DNA of 42,421 nt from Prochlorococcus sp. AG-347-L17 (GCA_003278925.1 QCCN01000014.1:1-42421); one strand, 5' to 3'. Counted from the stretch's first letter, positions 25,038 through 33,861 are shown. Numbers and translations: made by a program. Notes: a model not told the origin generated them from the letters alone.

Positions 25038-25332
25038 AAGTCTCTTCCTTTTTAAAAATAGTGAACGATGCGAGAGCTAATGTTGTATTACCAATAAATG
25101 TATATATCCCTTGAAGCGTCACTAATCCATATAATAAATCTTGATTATCATAGATATGCCATGTAATAGCACACATAGCTCCTATTAAGTTTGGAACCAT
25201 AGCTAAGCTTAACCAAAAAAATAAAATGTATTCTTTATATGTAGAAATTTTGTATATAACAAAGATGGTAAATATCCATTCAATGACCGAAGAGATGTGA
25301 ATTAACCAAGTTCCAAATGAAAGTTCGTGCAA
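25030..25332 (-). CDS. DUF2499 family membrane protein
   Basis: The 100-residue protein has three hydrophobic segments and the DUF2499 pattern: LSFGTWLIHISSVIEWIF at the N-terminus, AMVPNLIGAMCAITWHIYDN in the middle (with conserved His and Asp), and GLVTLQGIYTFIGNTTLALA near the end. The family is found in cyanobacteria and plastid lineages and has no established function. The downstream DUF3593 gene overlaps it by 8 nt, and the peroxiredoxin gene ends 3 nt upstream of it, so all three are probably one transcript. Confidence 0.85.
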   Translation of the reverse strand: MHELSFGTWLIHISSVIEWIFTIFVIYKISTYKEYILFFWLSLAMVPNLIGAMCAITWHIYDNQDLLYGLVTLQGIYTFIGNTTLALASFTIFKKEETYE

Positions 25333-25335
25333 AAT

Positions 25336-25872
25336 TTATATTTTTTTCTTTAGTACATTAAGTACTTCTTTGGCATGATTTATAGGTAAAACACTTATCC
25401 ATCTATAAGAAATTTCCCCTTCTGGAGAAATCAAAAAAGTATTTCTATCTGAAAATGGAGGAATCCATGAACCATATTTATTGCTAATAATTCCTTCAGG
25501 ATCGGATAATAAAGTATAGTTTATAGATTTCTCGCTGCAGAAACTTTCATGAGAATTTTGATTATCAGCACTAATACCAACAATTTCAGCATTATATTTT
25601 GAAAAATCTTTTTTTAATTCCGAAAAACCTTTAGCTTCAAGAGTGCAACCTGCGGTAAAGTCCTTTGGATAAAAATACATAACAAGCCACTTACCTTGAA
25701 AATCATTTAATTCCCAAATATCTTTTGATTTTATGTTTTTATTAAAACCTTCTAATTGAAAGTTTGGAGCAATATCTCCAACTTCAGGAGCAAAGTCAAA
25801 AGCTAATGCTGAATTACAATTAAATAAAAAAATAAAAGGTATTAATATACTTACAACTAAATTTATCATCAA
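25336..25872 (-). CDS. Peroxiredoxin Q/BCP-type, exported
   Basis: This thiol peroxidase reduces H2O2 and alkyl hydroperoxides. Residues 1-24 form a Sec-type signal peptide (hydrophobic core LVVSILIPFIFLF, likely cleavage after SALA), which places it in the periplasm or thylakoid lumen. The thioredoxin-fold domain shows VGDIAPNFQLEG, FYPKDFTAGCTLEAKGF with the peroxidatic Cys76, GISADNQNSHESF and a late SFCSEKS with Cys112. The resolving Cys that follows the peroxidatic Cys by five residues in many PrxQ proteins is Lys81 here, so it may work as a 1-Cys enzyme or use Cys112. The gene lies 2 nt downstream of rpmB. Confidence 0.9.
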   Translation of the reverse strand: MMINLVVSILIPFIFLFNCNSALAFDFAPEVGDIAPNFQLEGFNKNIKSKDIWELNDFQGKWLVMYFYPKDFTAGCTLEAKGFSELKKDFSKYNAEIVGISADNQNSHESFCSEKSINYTLLSDPEGIISNKYGSWIPPFSDRNTFLISPEGEISYRWISVLPINHAKEVLNVLKKKI

Positions 25873-25874
25873 AT

Positions 25875-26111
25875 TTAGAATTTTTTTAAATCAACTCCAT
25901 TTGATTTAGCAAATTTATCTAAACCAACTTTTTGTATAGACTTTAGTGCTTTGGTGCTAATTTTAATATTCACCCATTTTTTGCCTTCTTCCCACCAAAG
26001 TCTCCTTTTTTGGAGATTAACTTGTTGCAATTTTTTTGTACGAATATGTGAGTGACTCACTGCCATTCCGTTATTAGCTTTTGCACCGGTCAGTTCGCAA
26101 ACTCTTGACAT
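25875..26111 (-). CDS. rpmB: 50S ribosomal protein L28
   Basis: The 78-residue basic protein matches bacterial L28: [20 protein letters not shown] at the N-terminus, the basic [20 protein letters not shown], and [17 protein letters not shown] at the C-terminus. L28 joins the large subunit late in assembly near the E site. It lies between htpG (39 nt upstream) and the peroxiredoxin gene (2 nt downstream), so it may be expressed with both. Confidence 0.95.
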   Translation of the reverse strand: MSRVCELTGAKANNGMAVSHSHIRTKKLQQVNLQKRRLWWEEGKKWVNIKISTKALKSIQKVGLDKFAKSNGVDLKKF

Positions 26112-26150
26112 ATTTTTTAAGTTATATCTTTAAAAATTCTAACACATGAC

Positions 26151-28055
26151 TCAATTTGTTGAATTAAGTAATTCTGAAATTAATTCGGCATTATTATTTT
26201 GTAAATTAATTATCTGTTCTTGATCTAATCCACCAACGGAAAGCTTAGCCATATCGTAAACATGATTAGCAATTTTTGATGCTAATGGATTCTCAATAGG
26301 ATCTTTTTCATCAATAATTATTTTGCTGCCTGTAATTTTATTAAGACCAACAATAAGTGGATGTTCTTTGTTAATTAAGAGCACATGATATTCAGGTAAG
26401 CCAGGCATCTTTTGTTCCATGTAAGCGCCCATATCATTTATTCTTCTCATTTGTTCTGGAAGCAAGATCATCGCTGGTGGAGCATCTTTACTTGAAAGTG
26501 ACTGCACTTTAACTGTTACTTTCTCATTGTTAAGTGCCTTAACTATCGTATCTCTAAGATTATCTGTATTTGATTTGCCATCCTTGTCTACAATTTCTTT
26601 AGATTCTTTATCTTCTAGTTCATTTATTTCTGAATCTACTCTTTGGAATTGATAATCTTCATTTTTACTTTCCAACCATGGAAGAAATTGCGCGTCAATT
26701 AAGGGATCTGATTTAATAACTTCTTTATTATCAGATAAACAGATATTTAAAGCACTAGATTGTGCAATCAAATCTGAACAGTAAATTATTTTTTTAGAAT
26801 CAGTTAATTTATTTCGCTCTTTGTAATTTGCGAGAGTTGTGAAATATTTATCATTAGACTTGATGAGGGATTTATTTTCAATATCTTTAGTTACGTCTCT
26901 CTCTGAATTTATTATTGTTTCGAAAATTATACTGTTATTTACTAAATCAGCAAATTTTTCATCTTCGATAGCACCAATTTTAATAAAAGCAGAGATTGAA
27001 TCCCAAATTTCTGCATAAAATTCTGGAGAATTTTTTATCAAATCCTTCAATTTATTAGCGATCTTTTTGGAGATAAATGATGATATAGACCTTACTTTTC
27101 TATCTGTTTGTAATGCACTTCTACTAACATTTAGGGGTATATCTGTAGAGTCAATAACTCCTCTTAGAGGTAAAAGGTATTTTGGTACTATCTCTTTAAT
27201 TGAATCGCTTACGAATACTTGATTGCAAAATAGTTTTATTTCTCCCTTTTCCCAATCAGCTCTACCTGATAACTTTGGAAAATATAATATCCCTTGTATG
27301 TCATATGGATAATCTGTATTTAGATGAATCCATAACAGTGGATCTCCCTGGAAAGGATAAAGGTATTTATATAACTCAATATAATCTTCATCTTTTAATT
27401 CACTAGGTTGTTTTCTCCAAGGAGGATTTTTCTTATTGATTGTCTCTCCTTCTAATAAGACATCTATTGGCATAAAATCACAATATTTTTTTATTAGTGA
27501 TTTAATCCTTTCAGGCTCGATAAACTCTTTTTCTTCTTCAAGTAGGTGAAGAATAACGTCTGTACCAATTGTCTCTCTTTCTGATTCCTCTAACGTGAAA
27601 TTTGGCGATCCATCACAAGACCATTTGAAAGCTTTTGATTTTCCAATTGCCGACTTAGTTAATATATCAACTCTATCTGCCACCATAAAACTTGAATAAA
27701 AACCTAGTCCAAAATGACCTATAAATTCATCATTATCTTTTTTGTATTTTGTTAGGAATTCTTCAGCACTAGAAAATGCAACTTGATTTATGTACTTCTT
27801 AATTTCTTCATCATTCATTCCAATTCCATTATCGGAAATCGTTAACGTATTTTTTTCACGGTTAATTGTTATTTTTACTTGAGCCTCCTCAGTATTCTCG
27901 CAATCACCTGCCATAGAGGCCATTCTTCTTTTACTAATTGCGTCAACACCATTACTAACAAGTTCTCTTAAAAAGATTTCATGGTCAGAATATACCGCCT
28001 TCTTAATAATTGGGAAAATATTTTCGGTATTAATACGAATTTCGCCTTTTTCCAT
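26151..28055 (-). CDS. htpG: Chaperone HtpG (bacterial Hsp90)
   Basis: HtpG is an ATP-driven dimeric chaperone; in cyanobacteria it supports stress tolerance and assists tetrapyrrole enzymes and phycobilisome linkers. The GHKL ATPase domain is visible as FLRELVSNGVDAISKRR (28-44, with Asn35 and Asp38), ISDNGIGMND (73-82), and the lid segment IGHFGLGFYSSFMVAD. The middle domain has GILYFPK, FVSDSIKEIVPKYLLPLRG and the DSTDIPLNVSRSALQ segment with the catalytic Arg. The length (634) is standard. No Shine-Dalgarno is visible before the ATG. The upstream region holds an inverted repeat at 28121-28136. Confidence 0.97.
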   Translation of the reverse strand: MEKGEIRINTENIFPIIKKAVYSDHEIFLRELVSNGVDAISKRRMASMAGDCENTEEAQVKITINREKNTLTISDNGIGMNDEEIKKYINQVAFSSAEEFLTKYKKDNDEFIGHFGLGFYSSFMVADRVDILTKSAIGKSKAFKWSCDGSPNFTLEESERETIGTDVILHLLEEEKEFIEPERIKSLIKKYCDFMPIDVLLEGETINKKNPPWRKQPSELKDEDYIELYKYLYPFQGDPLLWIHLNTDYPYDIQGILYFPKLSGRADWEKGEIKLFCNQVFVSDSIKEIVPKYLLPLRGVIDSTDIPLNVSRSALQTDRKVRSISSFISKKIANKLKDLIKNSPEFYAEIWDSISAFIKIGAIEDEKFADLVNNSIIFETIINSERDVTKDIENKSLIKSNDKYFTTLANYKERNKLTDSKKIIYCSDLIAQSSALNICLSDNKEVIKSDPLIDAQFLPWLESKNEDYQFQRVDSEINELEDKESKEIVDKDGKSNTDNLRDTIVKALNNEKVTVKVQSLSSKDAPPAMILLPEQMRRINDMGAYMEQKMPGLPEYHVLLINKEHPLIVGLNKITGSKIIIDEKDPIENPLASKIANHVYDMAKLSVGGLDQEQIINLQNNNAELISELLNSTN

Positions 28056-28120
28056 TTAAAAAAAATCAAACATAATAAATCCTATTTCGTAAAAACTACT
28101 TAATCAAGTTTAATTAGGAG

Positions 28121-28136
28121 TATTGTCCGAACAATA
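28121..28136. promoter_or_regulatory. Inverted repeat upstream of htpG
   Basis: TATTGT-CCGA-ACAATA is a 6-bp inverted repeat with a 4-nt centre, located about 66-81 nt upstream of the htpG start and 37 nt past the hisZ stop on the same strand. It could be an operator in the htpG promoter region. It is not a CIRCE element and does not fit the cyanobacterial LexA consensus. With no known regulator matched, the call rests on symmetry and position only. Confidence 0.3.
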
Positions 28137-28172
28137 TATGAATTTAAAAGTTAAATAAATTTTTAAAAGGTT

Positions 28173-29324
28173 TTATTTAACCCACAAAATCTCACTACAA
28201 TTATTTTCTTTCATAATTTGATTAGCTTTAGCCAAATCATCACATGGATTTAAATATAAGACAGCAATATTTCCTTTTTTCTGTTGAGCTTTTTGTTCAT
28301 TCATTCCTTTTTCTAACAAATAAGAATCTTTAAACATCAATAAAATCTTTTTTTTATCTGTTTTTTCTTCCTTAATTAAATTTCTTAAAATATCTACTGA
28401 AATTGTAAATCCAATCCCATTAAATATTTTCTCATTAGGACTAAATGATCTTACTAACTCATCATATCTTCCGCCTTTTGCAATGACGCTTTTATTTTGA
28501 CCATTATCCCCTATTAGTTGAAAAACTATTCCTTCGTATAAATTCAAGTGAGGTTGAAAAGTAGGATCAAGTTGTAATTTAACACCATATTTGTTTGATA
28601 TTTTTGATAATGTTTCAAATAAAAAATTTAAGTCATCTAATGTTTTACTAGAACCATATGTAGTTTTTAATTTATTTAATATTGCAATTGGCTCTCCTCG
28701 TGTGAATAAAAGATCTTTAAGAATATATTTATCATCATCATCTATTCCTAATTTAGATAAATTATCTTGATCAAAATTAACAAGACTTTTCTTAATTTCT
28801 TCAAAATTATTATTCTTATATTTGTTCAGTATTAAGTCCATTATTTTTGTGGTGCTTACTAGTAGAAATAAATTACAACCATCCTTCAAATTAATATTAT
28901 CGATTGAATCAAACAAAATATTAATAACTTCAATTTCCGGGTATTTTGTATCATATCCAATTAGTTCAATTCCACTCTGCAATTTTTCTTGTAATTTAAA
29001 TGAATTTTTATTATTTTGTTTTTTATCAAAAACCATTCCATTGGTGAATAATCTTACAGGTCTTTTCTTATTTATTAATCTTGTAGATGACAATTTAACA
29101 ATTGATGTTGTCATTTCTGGTCTAAGACATAATGAATTATTACTTACTATTCCTACAACCTGATTTTCGTCAATAACGCCACGTCCTTTTATGGTCTCTA
29201 AAGTATTTATAAATGAGGGTGAAACCTCTTCATATCCCCATACTTTATAAACACTATTTAATTTATTTATTATGTTTGAGTTATTTTTTACATCGACTAA
29301 TTTAATTTCCTTTATATCTGTCAT
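28173..29324 (-). CDS. hisZ: ATP phosphoribosyltransferase regulatory subunit
   Basis: HisZ is a catalytically inactive relative of histidyl-tRNA synthetase that pairs with short-form HisG in the first step of histidine synthesis. The class II synthetase-like core shows VWGYEEVSPSFINT (motif 1 region), LRPEMTTSIVKLSS (motif 2 region) and AKGGRYDELVRSF with GIGFTISVDIL (motif 3 region). At 383 residues it is shorter than HisRS, with only a short C-terminal segment (ILLMFKDSYLLEKG and onward) in place of the full anticodon-binding domain, which is why HisZ is preferred over HisS. It is 18 nt downstream of the inositol-monophosphatase-family gene. Confidence 0.92.
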   Translation of the reverse strand: MTDIKEIKLVDVKNNSNIINKLNSVYKVWGYEEVSPSFINTLETIKGRGVIDENQVVGIVSNNSLCLRPEMTTSIVKLSSTRLINKKRPVRLFTNGMVFDKKQNNKNSFKLQEKLQSGIELIGYDTKYPEIEVINILFDSIDNINLKDGCNLFLLVSTTKIMDLILNKYKNNNFEEIKKSLVNFDQDNLSKLGIDDDDKYILKDLLFTRGEPIAILNKLKTTYGSSKTLDDLNFLFETLSKISNKYGVKLQLDPTFQPHLNLYEGIVFQLIGDNGQNKSVIAKGGRYDELVRSFSPNEKIFNGIGFTISVDILRNLIKEEKTDKKKILLMFKDSYLLEKGMNEQKAQQKKGNIAVLYLNPCDDLAKANQIMKENNCSEILWVK

Positions 29325-29342
29325 TTTAATATTTAATTAATT

Positions 29343-30191
29343 TTAGGTATAGAGATTTTTTTTTAATGGAGAGACTTTATCTAGTTCATTTTTTAATTCA
29401 TTCTCAAGGCTGGGAGAACAAGCTAATATTCTTCCTGAACATAAATTAAATTCGCCTGATGGATAATCAGAAATAATACCACCAGCCTCTTTAACAATAA
29501 TAGCACCGGCCGCTAAGTCCCAAACCTCCAATCCTCTTTCCCAATATCCATCTACCTTACCTGCCGCAACAAATGCTAGATCAACGGCGGCTGCACCTCC
29601 TCTTCTAACACCTCTAGTTTTATGTGTTAAATAACAAAATTCAGCATAATTATTATCCTCTGTCTCAAATCTATCATATGAGAAACCAGTTACAAGTAGA
29701 CTATCAGAAAGATTAGAAGGACTAGATACTTTAAGTTCACTTTCATTGCAGAATGATCCTAAACCGATACAGGCTGAATATAGCTCATTTAAATAGGGTA
29801 CTGAAATAGCCCCTATAATTGGCTTGTTTTTATATACAAGACCAATAGAAGTTCCAAAAAAAGGATATCCATGAGAATAATTTGTTGTACCGTCTAATGG
29901 GTCTATACACCATGTTAATACTGAGGATTTGTTTAATTTACCCGATTCCTCTGCATTGATCGATATGTTTGGGGTCTTTTCTAATAAATATTCTTTTATT
30001 TTATTTTCAACTTCCAAATCCACATTGGTTACTAGATCACCTTTCCTACCCTTTGATGATATTTTCTGAATTTTATTGTAATTAATTTTTAGAATTTCAT
30101 TACCAATTTGAGCTGAGTTCTTCGCTATTTCATACAAACTTGATAAGTTTACTTGATTTGCAAGTTCATCTATTTCACTTAATTTAAACAT
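29343..30191 (-). CDS. Inositol monophosphatase family protein
   Basis: This 282-residue Mg-dependent sugar phosphatase shows the family metal motifs: NAEESGK (79-85, with metal-binding Glu), WCIDPLDGTTNYSHGYPF (94-111) and GLEVWDLAAGAIIVKEAGG near the C-terminus with the third metal Asp. Substrates in this family include inositol phosphate, fructose-1,6-bisphosphate, PAP and histidinol phosphate. Because hisZ follows only 18 nt downstream, a histidinol-phosphate phosphatase (HisN) role is conceivable but not shown. The ferredoxin gene lies 5 nt upstream on the same strand. Confidence 0.93.
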   Translation of the reverse strand: MFKLSEIDELANQVNLSSLYEIAKNSAQIGNEILKINYNKIQKISSKGRKGDLVTNVDLEVENKIKEYLLEKTPNISINAEESGKLNKSSVLTWCIDPLDGTTNYSHGYPFFGTSIGLVYKNKPIIGAISVPYLNELYSACIGLGSFCNESELKVSSPSNLSDSLLVTGFSYDRFETEDNNYAEFCYLTHKTRGVRRGGAAAVDLAFVAAGKVDGYWERGLEVWDLAAGAIIVKEAGGIISDYPSGEFNLCSGRILACSPSLENELKNELDKVSPLKKNLYT

Positions 30192-30196
30192 GATGA

Positions 30197-30571
30197 TTAA
30201 TCTTCCTCAAATTCCCAAGGTGGCGCAACTCTTGTATTTCCCCTCCCAAAATATTGTCCAAATTGTAAATCATAAACTTCATCTTCATATGTAGTTTCCA
30301 CCTCAAGATCTGAAGTCGCTTTAGCGACACAAAGTAGTGCATAACCTTTTTCTTTTAAGGCTTGAGATACACCCATGGCTTCAGGTTGTTGCAAACTACC
30401 AGATATTATTTTAACTGCACAACTTGTACAGCAGCCATTTCTACATGAAAAAGCAAGTTTGAAGCCTTTCTTTTCAAATTCCTTAAGAATGTACTCATGA
30501 CTATTAACCTGCTCTTGGTAGACCTTTCCAGTTTCCTTATTTTTAATAGTGACTGTAAAAGTCTTTTTCAA
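30197..30571 (-). CDS. [2Fe-2S] ferredoxin of the FdC2 type
   Basis: The 124-residue protein has the plant-type [2Fe-2S] ligand pattern C-X4-C-X2-C-X29-C at Cys43, Cys48, Cys51 and Cys81, with an extra Cys47. Unlike photosynthetic PetF it has a C-terminal extension after about residue 95 (EDEVYDLQFGQYFGRG and an acidic end). The stretches SGSLQQPEAMG, GYALLCVAKATSDLEVET and VYDLQFGQYFGRG closely resemble the FdC2 family shared by cyanobacteria and plant chloroplasts, whose plant mutants are chlorophyll-deficient. This assignment is from memory of that family. Its redox partner is unknown. It heads a run with the inositol-monophosphatase-family gene and hisZ. Confidence 0.9.
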   Translation of the reverse strand: MKKTFTVTIKNKETGKVYQEQVNSHEYILKEFEKKGFKLAFSCRNGCCTSCAVKIISGSLQQPEAMGVSQALKEKGYALLCVAKATSDLEVETTYEDEVYDLQFGQYFGRGNTRVAPPWEFEED

Positions 30572-30604
30572 ATAATTTTCCTCTAAAATGGGATGGCCAA
30601 GGGT

Positions 30605-30610
30605 TAAAAT
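30605..30610 (+). promoter_or_regulatory. Possible -10 box of tRNA-Ser
   Basis: TAAAAT matches the TATAAT consensus at five of six positions and ends 10 nt before the first base of the mature tRNA, which would give a very short 5' leader. No convincing -35 box is seen at the matching distance. Confidence 0.35.
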
Positions 30611-30620
30611 GGTTTTTTTG

Positions 30621-30707
30621 GGAGAGGTGGCCGAGTGGTTGAAGGCGCAGCACTGGAAATGCTGTATAGGGGCAACTTTATCGAGGGTTCGAATCCCTCT
30701 CTCTCCG
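30621..30707 (+). tRNA. trnS-GGA: tRNA-Ser (anticodon GGA)
   Basis: The 87-nt gene folds as a class II tRNA. The acceptor arm pairs GGAGAGG (30621-30627) with TCTCTCC (30700-30706), with one G-U pair, and the discriminator is G30707. The anticodon stem is CAGCA/TGCTG around the loop CTGGAAA, giving anticodon GGA, which reads UCC and UCU. A long variable arm lies between the anticodon and T arms, and the T arm is GAGGG-TTCGAAT-CCCTC. CCA is not encoded. It is divergent from the ferredoxin gene. Confidence 0.97.
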
Positions 30708-30785
30708 TTTTATTTTAGTTTATTTTGGTTAACTACATCAACACCTTTATGTGTAATGGATGTTTTAGAATAGATACTACTCTTT

Positions 30786-30814
30786 TTGACAAGTTATAAA
30801 TAATCTTATTTATT
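30786..30814 (+). promoter_or_regulatory. Sigma-70-type promoter upstream of dnaK (predicted)
   Basis: A perfect -35 box TTGACA (30786-30791) is followed after 17 nt by TTTATT (30809-30814), which matches the -10 consensus at four of six positions. Transcription would start near 30821, leaving a leader of about 100 nt before the dnaK ATG at 30921. No CIRCE inverted repeat is visible in the region. Confidence 0.5.
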
Positions 30815-30920
30815 TAAATTAAGTTGAAAATATTTCATTTTTACTATTATATGTAAATATCTAAGATAAAAATTAATTTAATTATTAGTAAATTTTGCTT
30901 TAATTTAGCGATCTAAAATC

Positions 30921-32918
30921 ATGGGGCAAATAGTTGGAATTGATTTAGGTACTACTAACTCTGTTGTTGGAGTTATAGAAGCTGGTCGTCCAATTGTTAT
31001 TGCAAATTCTGAAGGTTCGAGAACCACTCCTTCAATTGTTGGATTTACAAAAGACAAGGAAATAGTAATAGGAGATCAAGCAAGAAGACAACTTGTTCTA
31101 AATCCTAAGAATACTTTTTATAACCTAAAAAGATTTATTGGTAGTGACTGGGATGAATTAGATGAGAATAGTATTTCTGTCCCTTATAACGTAAAGGCTA
31201 ATACCACTGGAAGCGTTAGGGTCCTTAGTCCAAATACAGAAAGAGAGTATGCACCCGAAGAATTAGTAAGCTCATTGATTAGAAAATTAATTAATGATGC
31301 TGAAACATATCTTGGAGATAATGTTGACTCTGCAGTTATTACAGTGCCTGCTTACTTTAATGAATCTCAAAGGCAAGCCACAAAGGATTCCGCAATATTA
31401 GCTGGTATAAAAGTAGACAGAATTCTAAATGAACCTACTGCTGCTGCTTTAGCTTATGGTTTTGAAAAAAGTTCTGCTAATAATGTTTTGGTTTTTGATT
31501 TAGGAGGAGGAACATTTGATGTTTCTTTATTAAAAATTTCTAATGGTGTATTTGATGTTAAAGCCACCTGTGGTGATACACAGCTAGGAGGAAACAATTT
31601 TGATTCAAAAATAGTTGATTGGCTTGCAGAAAAATTTCTTGCTAAACATGATATTGATCTAAGAAGGGATAGACAAGCCTTACAGAGATTAACTGAGGCT
31701 GCTGAAAAAGCTAAATGTGAGTTATCAGGATTACAAAAAACAAAAATATCATTACCATTTATCACAACAAGTAAAGAGGGGCCATTACATATTGAAGAAA
31801 CCTTAGATAGAAAAATATTTGAATCATTATCACAAGATTTACTAGATAGATTATTAGAGCCTGTGCAAATAGCTTTAGATGATTCAGGATGGAACGCAGA
31901 AGATATTGATGAGGTAGTTCTTGTAGGAGGTAGCACAAGAATTCCAATGGTTCAACAACTAGTAAAAACTCTTGTTCCTAATGATCCTTGTCAATCTGTT
32001 AATCCTGATGAGGTCGTAGCAGTTGGAGCAGCAATACAATCTGGAATTATTAGTGGTGATTTACAAGATTTACTTCTAAATGACGTTACTCCCTTATCTT
32101 TAGGTTTAGAAACTATAGGAGGTCTTATGAAGGTACTTATTCCTCGTAATACCCCAATACCAGTTAGACAATCTGATGTTTTTAGTACTTCCGAAGCTAA
32201 TCAATCATCAGTAGTTGTTCAAGTAAGACAGGGAGAAAGGCCATTAGCCTCTGAAAATAAATCACTTGGTAAATTTAGACTATCAGGAATACCTCCAGCT
32301 CCAAGAGGAATACCTCAAGTACAGGTGTCTTTTGACATTGATGCTAATGGTCTTTTAGAAGTAAGTGCAACTGATAGAACAACGGGAAGAAAGCAAACAG
32401 TTACAATTTCTGGAGGTTCTAATTTAAATGAACAAGAAATAAATACGATAATTGAAGAAGCTAAAGCAAAAGCTAATGAAGATAGGAAAATAAGATCTGT
32501 AATTGATAGAAAAAATAGTGCTTTAACTCTTATTGCGCAAGCTGAGAGAAGACTTAGGGATGCCTCATTAGAATTTGGACCCTATGGAGCTGAAAGACAA
32601 CAACGAGCTGTTGAATTAGCCATTCAAGATGTTGAAGAGTATATAGATGACGATGATCCTCAAGAATTAGAAATTTCAGTAAGTGCTCTACAAGAAGCAT
32701 TATTTGGATTAAACAGAAAATTTGCAGCTGAAAAGAAAACGGATAATAATCCTTTACAGGGTATTAAAAATACTTTTGGATCATTAAAAGATGAACTCTT
32801 TTCAGATGATTATTGGGATGATGATCCTTGGGATAATCAAATGAATAGAAATTATAGAAATTCGAGGTATGGTAATTCTAGGGACGATGATCCATGGGAC
32901 AATGACTACTTCCTCTAA
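30921..32918 (+). CDS. dnaK: Molecular chaperone DnaK (cyanobacterial form with acidic Trp-rich tail)
   Basis: This Hsp70 has a complete ATPase domain ([12 protein letters not shown] at the N-terminus, [58 protein letters not shown]) and a substrate-binding domain ([36 protein letters not shown]). At 665 residues it is a little longer than E. coli DnaK. The C-terminus is not the usual EEVD-like end but an acidic, Trp-rich tail ([12 protein letters not shown], then [11 protein letters not shown], then [10 protein letters not shown]) in which DDDPWDN occurs twice. Cyanobacteria carry several DnaK paralogues and this resembles the DnaK1 type. The DnaJ-like gene overlaps its last 17 nt. Confidence 0.96.
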   Translation: MGQIVGIDLGTTNSVVGVIEAGRPIVIANSEGSRTTPSIVGFTKDKEIVIGDQARRQLVLNPKNTFYNLKRFIGSDWDELDENSISVPYNVKANTTGSVRVLSPNTEREYAPEELVSSLIRKLINDAETYLGDNVDSAVITVPAYFNESQRQATKDSAILAGIKVDRILNEPTAAALAYGFEKSSANNVLVFDLGGGTFDVSLLKISNGVFDVKATCGDTQLGGNNFDSKIVDWLAEKFLAKHDIDLRRDRQALQRLTEAAEKAKCELSGLQKTKISLPFITTSKEGPLHIEETLDRKIFESLSQDLLDRLLEPVQIALDDSGWNAEDIDEVVLVGGSTRIPMVQQLVKTLVPNDPCQSVNPDEVVAVGAAIQSGIISGDLQDLLLNDVTPLSLGLETIGGLMKVLIPRNTPIPVRQSDVFSTSEANQSSVVVQVRQGERPLASENKSLGKFRLSGIPPAPRGIPQVQVSFDIDANGLLEVSATDRTTGRKQTVTISGGSNLNEQEINTIIEEAKAKANEDRKIRSVIDRKNSALTLIAQAERRLRDASLEFGPYGAERQQRAVELAIQDVEEYIDDDDPQELEISVSALQEALFGLNRKFAAEKKTDNNPLQGIKNTFGSLKDELFSDDYWDDDPWDNQMNRNYRNSRYGNSRDDDPWDNDYFL

Positions 32919-33828
32919 AAAAGATTATTTGTCGATTTTGGGTTTATCCCGTGATTTCGATGATCAAGAACTTAAAAAGGCCTTTCGAAGAGAAGCAAGA
33001 AAATGGCATCCAGATTTAAATAAAAATGATCTTAATGCAGAAGAAAGATTTAAATTAATTAACGAAGCATACGAATATCTACGTGATCCCAATTTAAGGA
33101 ATAATAATTCGGATGAAATAATCCAAGATGATAACGAAAATAATAATTTCAAAACAGGTTTTCCAGATTTTCAAGATTATCTTGATTCATTATTTGGATA
33201 TGAATACTCACCAAAAAATTACGAGGAATATGATGATGAACCATTTGAGGATGAATCGATAAATACAAATAATGACGAATTTTATAATTATGATTATCCT
33301 GCAACCTCTCCAGAAGAGCCGCCTCCAGTTAAACTTCACCAAGATATTGAGACTATTATTGAATTAACTCCTGATGAGGCCTTAAATGGTGCTTCAATTT
33401 TAATAGAGCTTGAAGATGAAACCGTAGTAGAAGTTGATACACCTCCTTTTGCTGGAGATGGATGGCGATTAAGACTTGAAAATATTGCAAGAGGAGGTAA
33501 AGATCATTATCTACAGTTAAAAGTTCAAACGGAAAGTGGTCTTAGAATTGATGGTTTAAGAGTTCTGTATAAATTAGAGTTATTTCCTCATGATGCTCTT
33601 CTTGGTTGTGCTGTAGAGGTACCTACTCTTGATGGAAATGTCACACTTCAAGTGCCACCAAAATCATCTACGGGAAGAATGTTACGTTTAAAAGGTAGGG
33701 GTTTATCATTCGAGGATAATGTAGGAGATCAATATGTTGAAATTTTGGTAGTGATACCTGCTGATATTAATGATGAAGAAATTGCTTTATATACAAGATT
33801 ACAAGAATTATCACTTTCTGATTCTTAA
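32902..33828 (+). CDS. dnaJ: DnaJ-like co-chaperone without zinc finger (CbpA-like)
   Basis: The start is set at ATG 32902 ([15 protein letters not shown]), since the longer frame from 32869 only adds residues read from the dnaK tail. The 308-residue product has a J-domain (about 7-70) with the HPD triad at 36-38 in RKWHPDLNK. It then has an acidic Asn/Asp/Tyr-rich linker (about 70-145: DDEPFEDES, NNDEFYNYDYP) and a C-terminal client-binding domain (LELFPHDALLGCAVEVPTL, PPKSSTGRMLRLKGRGL). No CXXCXGXG zinc-finger repeats are present, so it is a class B J-protein. Its 17-nt overlap with dnaK implies coupled translation and a working pair. Confidence 0.92.
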   Translation: MTTSSKKDYLSILGLSRDFDDQELKKAFRREARKWHPDLNKNDLNAEERFKLINEAYEYLRDPNLRNNNSDEIIQDDNENNNFKTGFPDFQDYLDSLFGYEYSPKNYEEYDDEPFEDESINTNNDEFYNYDYPATSPEEPPPVKLHQDIETIIELTPDEALNGASILIELEDETVVEVDTPPFAGDGWRLRLENIARGGKDHYLQLKVQTESGLRIDGLRVLYKLELFPHDALLGCAVEVPTLDGNVTLQVPPKSSTGRMLRLKGRGLSFEDNVGDQYVEILVVIPADINDEEIALYTRLQELSLSDS

Positions 33829-33861
33829 TCAAATATTATATAAATAGAAAAATCGATACTT

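Noticed and set aside
30588..30773. 61-codon plus-strand frame near 30600
   Set aside because: It reads straight through the tRNA-Ser(GGA) gene.
28056..30920. CIRCE heat-shock operator upstream of htpG or dnaK
   Set aside because: No TTAGCACTC-N9-GAGTGCTAA-like repeat is present in either gap.
31454..31936. 160-codon open frame antisense to dnaK
   Set aside because: It lies wholly inside the clearly conserved ATPase domain of dnaK; the antisense product is Ser/Cys-rich with no recognisable motif, a usual shadow of a conserved gene.
32869..32901. Earlier DnaJ-like start at 32869
   Set aside because: The added residues come from the repeated dnaK tail codons and are not J-domain sequence; ATG 32902 fits the family.
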